The position numbers were made by a program, and so were the translations under genes. A stretch of DNA of 15,666 bases from 13-2-20CM-68-14 sp035640035 (GTDB lineage: Bacteria > Actinomycetota > Thermoleophilia > Gaiellales > Gaiellaceae). Below are positions 15,101 through 15,666 of this stretch, piece by piece. The stretch is from NCBI GenBank assembly GCA_035640035.1, contig DASQWX010000091.1, forward strand, positions 1 through 15,666. The letters run 5' to 3'. Each line of letters opens with the position of its first letter. Position 1 is the stretch's first letter. The notes below the pieces were generated by a model. It searched no databases. It was given only the letters and a program-made list of their open reading frames with translations, and was not told where the DNA came from.

Positions 15101-15232
15101 GGAGAAGAGAACCGTGACGACCTTGCGGACCTCGGTGCGCTGCCGCTCGGGCTCGCCGAGGGCGGCGCCGCAAGCGGAGCAGAACCGGGCGTCGTCGGCG
15201 TTCTCTCGGCCACATGCCGAGCAGGCCTTCAT
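12119..15232 (-). CDS. Zinc-ribbon, class III cyclase, STAND ATPase, TPR protein
   Basis: Large cytosolic signalling protein (1037 aa). Residues 4-21 form a zinc ribbon (Cys4, Cys7, Cys18, Cys21). Residues about 35-210 are a class III adenylate/guanylate cyclase domain, with metal ligands Asp45 (LFSDVMGST) and Asp89 (EKFIGDAIMAVFG), base-selecting Lys85, and Asn163 and Arg167 in GDAVNVAARLE. Residues about 230-640 are an AAA_16/MalT-like STAND NTPase, with Walker A GVAGIGKS (261-268) and Walker B VVFDDLQWAE (366-375). The rest is Ala/Glu-rich helical repeats of TPR type. No HTH follows, so it is not a LuxR/MalT-type transcription factor. Catalytic residues look sufficient for nucleotide cyclisation. 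The start is fixed by the zinc ribbon, although no Shine-Dalgarno sequence is visible. It lies 20 bases after ftsH and 9 before the protease gene. Confidence 0.93.
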   Translation of the reverse strand: MKACSACGRENADDARFCSACGAALGEPERQRTEVRKVVTVLFSDVMGSTALGERLDPESLRRVMSRYFDVMSAALERHGATVEKFIGDAIMAVFGLPLVHEDDALRAVRAAADMRDELARLNEELERDYGVRLENRTGINTGEVVAGDPRAGQRLVTGDAVNVAARLEQAAAPGQTLLGESTYRLVRDAVEAEVVDPLSVKGKTDELAPRLLVRVVAGAEPFARRLESELVGREREQDLLRQAYRRAVDEQSCHLFTILGVAGIGKSRLAQEFLAGLGGEANVISGRCLSYGEGITYWPLVEILDQLGNEERLVQFLEGEPDARSIVNTVLTAIGQAEGGASPEEIPWAVRKLFEALAREQPLIVVFDDLQWAEPTFLDLVEHAADFSRDAPILLLCIARPELLDDRPGWSGGKLNATSILLEPLSDDAAEALIENLLAGSELAPALRMKVANAAEGNPLFVEQMLAMLGEDGTADADVSVPPTIQALLAARLDRLGDHERTAIEGASVIGKEFWAGALAELAPDGTPIVEALQLLVRKELIRPHRSSVFPSADAFRFRHQLVRDAAYSAMAKELRAELHERFADWLEGERSEFDEIVGYHLEQAFRYRSELGPLDDRGRELGARGGGRLAAAGERALARADMPAAAGLLERALVALPADDDRRMDLRLGLADALAEIDFEAAENVLGGIIDDSLAAGDRAHEWRARLVLGLVQIGNQRLSAQETAKLAQRGLDVLTELGDDVGLARVWRLRAQAANMEGDVDSIGIAMRAAAEHARCAGEARLATEADFWIGFAAYFGDTPLPEGRAIWESVSTHAATPLQQTHADFWRGCLDALSGDLAAGISTVARARTRYRELGMRAFFGGSANPQAELEVLADDPAAAEQTLQEGLAELEQLGDKSYSSTLLAGLAEALYEQGRLDAADDVLAQAESLSAADDAINLAWFPILHAKVLARRGRLAEAEAHAREGVARSQRLKGHMRHVAYAHEALAEVLQLAGRTEEARAEGERALELYEQKGVVPAIERTRALLAELVAT

Positions 15233-15252
15233 GAGAGAGATCGTAAGCCGCT

Positions 15253-15666
15253 CTAGGTGCGAACGCGTGCCGCGCGAGAGCGTGCAGCTGCCGCCGCACG
15301 CTCGCGCAAGGCGTCGGAACTCTCGTGCGGCACGCCGGCGGCCGCGTACGCCTCGTCCTCGTCGAGGGTCTCGTGCTCCAGCAAGGCCTTGGCGAGCGAG
15401 TCGAGCTTGGCGCGGTTCTCGCGGAGGAGCCCGACGGCCTCCTCGTGCGCCTCGTCGACGATTCGTCGAACCTCTTCGTCGATCAACTCCTGCGTCTTTG
15501 CCGACACCTCGGGAACTCCCGGGAGCAGGGGGCCGCTCCCGTCGCGCGGCGTCACGGCGATCGGGCCGATCGCAGGGCTCATCCCCCAGCGTCCGACCAT
15601 CTGCCGCGCGATCTCGGTCAACTGCTGGATATCCGATTCCGCGCCCGTGGTCGCCTCGCCGAAGAC
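15253..15666 (-). CDS. ftsH: FtsH ATP-dependent zinc metalloprotease (C-terminal part)
   Basis: The last 137 residues of FtsH, the membrane-anchored AAA protease that degrades damaged or short-lived membrane and cytosolic proteins. The frame runs off the right edge, so the membrane helices, AAA domain and HExxH zinc site are outside the window. What is visible is the M41 peptidase end: GEATTGAESDIQQLTEIARQ followed by MVGRWGMS, a hallmark stretch of FtsH. The helical segment LIDEEVRRIVDEAHEEAVGLL and the closing ALLEHETLDEDEAY come next. The remaining tail is Ala/Arg-rich. The next gene begins 20 bases downstream on the same strand, so ftsH may be the first or an early gene of the signalling/protease operon. 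Confidence 0.93.
   Translation of the reverse strand, partial: VFGEATTGAESDIQQLTEIARQMVGRWGMSPAIGPIAVTPRDGSGPLLPGVPEVSAKTQELIDEEVRRIVDEAHEEAVGLLRENRAKLDSLAKALLEHETLDEDEAYAAAGVPHESSDALRERAAAAARSRAARVRT

Noticed and set aside
13076..15256. 726-codon open frame on the plus strand opposite the cyclase/ATPase gene
   Set aside because: It is antisense to a gene with clear domains. Its product is rich in Arg, Gly, Glu and Val with no domain pattern, as expected for the complement of GC-rich coding DNA.
13422..15299. 625-codon minus-strand frame overlapping the cyclase and ftsH end
   Set aside because: It is an Arg-rich out-of-frame reading of the cyclase gene with no recognisable domain.
1..15666. 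CRISPR arrays, tRNA or rRNA genes, insertion sequences, attachment sites
   Set aside because: No regularly spaced direct repeats, no cloverleaf-like or rRNA-like stretch and no transposase or integrase motifs were seen by eye in the few short non-coding gaps or in the coding frames.

Overview
The window is GC-rich and densely coded, with frequent GTG starts, one probable TTG start and several 4-base stop/start overlaps. Protein content includes a PimA-like GT4 mannosyltransferase, a cyclic-nucleotide-binding MFS fusion and a zinc-ribbon/class III cyclase/ATPase/TPR protein. Together these suggest a high-GC actinobacterium, probably of the Thermoleophilia (Gaiellales/Solirubrobacterales) type. 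That placement is inferred from style and gene families; no rRNA or other marker is present.

Region 1 (1-5501, + strand) is a peptide/nickel-type (Dpp/Opp) ABC importer operon. It holds a substrate-binding protein cut by the left edge, a DppC-type permease, a DppB-type permease (C before B, the reverse of the usual order) and two ATPases. Gene spacing is at most about 20 bases and often overlapping. Both ATPases carry the four-cysteine C-terminal motif that binds a 4Fe-4S cluster in at least one characterised homologue.

Region 2 (about 5549-8632, + strand) is a three-gene overlapping set: a PimA-like GT4 glycosyltransferase, a LPG-synthase-TM (UPF0104) membrane protein and a shortened glycerate kinase. 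The first two suggest glycosylation of a membrane lipid and possibly its movement across the membrane. The role of the kinase there is unclear.

Region 3 (8622-10613) has an MFS transporter fused to a cyclic-nucleotide-binding domain on the minus strand, overlapping the glycerate kinase tail to tail by 11 bases. Divergent from it is a very small acidic protein gene with an excellent Shine-Dalgarno sequence, a repeated DVE[G/A]H motif and a possible ECF-sigma-type promoter. A perfect 13-bp hairpin follows and probably ends transcription from both sides.

Region 4 (10614-15666, minus strand) reads, in order of transcription: the C-terminus of FtsH, a 1037-residue zinc-ribbon/cyclase/STAND-ATPase/TPR protein, a cytosolic subtilisin-like protease with an intact triad, and a GAF-domain protein. 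The gaps are 20 bases, 9 bases and a 4-base overlap, so it reads as one operon. A nucleotide cyclase and NTPase sensor coupled to an intracellular protease and a GAF sensor looks like a signalling or stress/defence module. It is the most interesting part of the window. The nearby CNB-MFS protein could respond to the cyclase's product, but this is inference.
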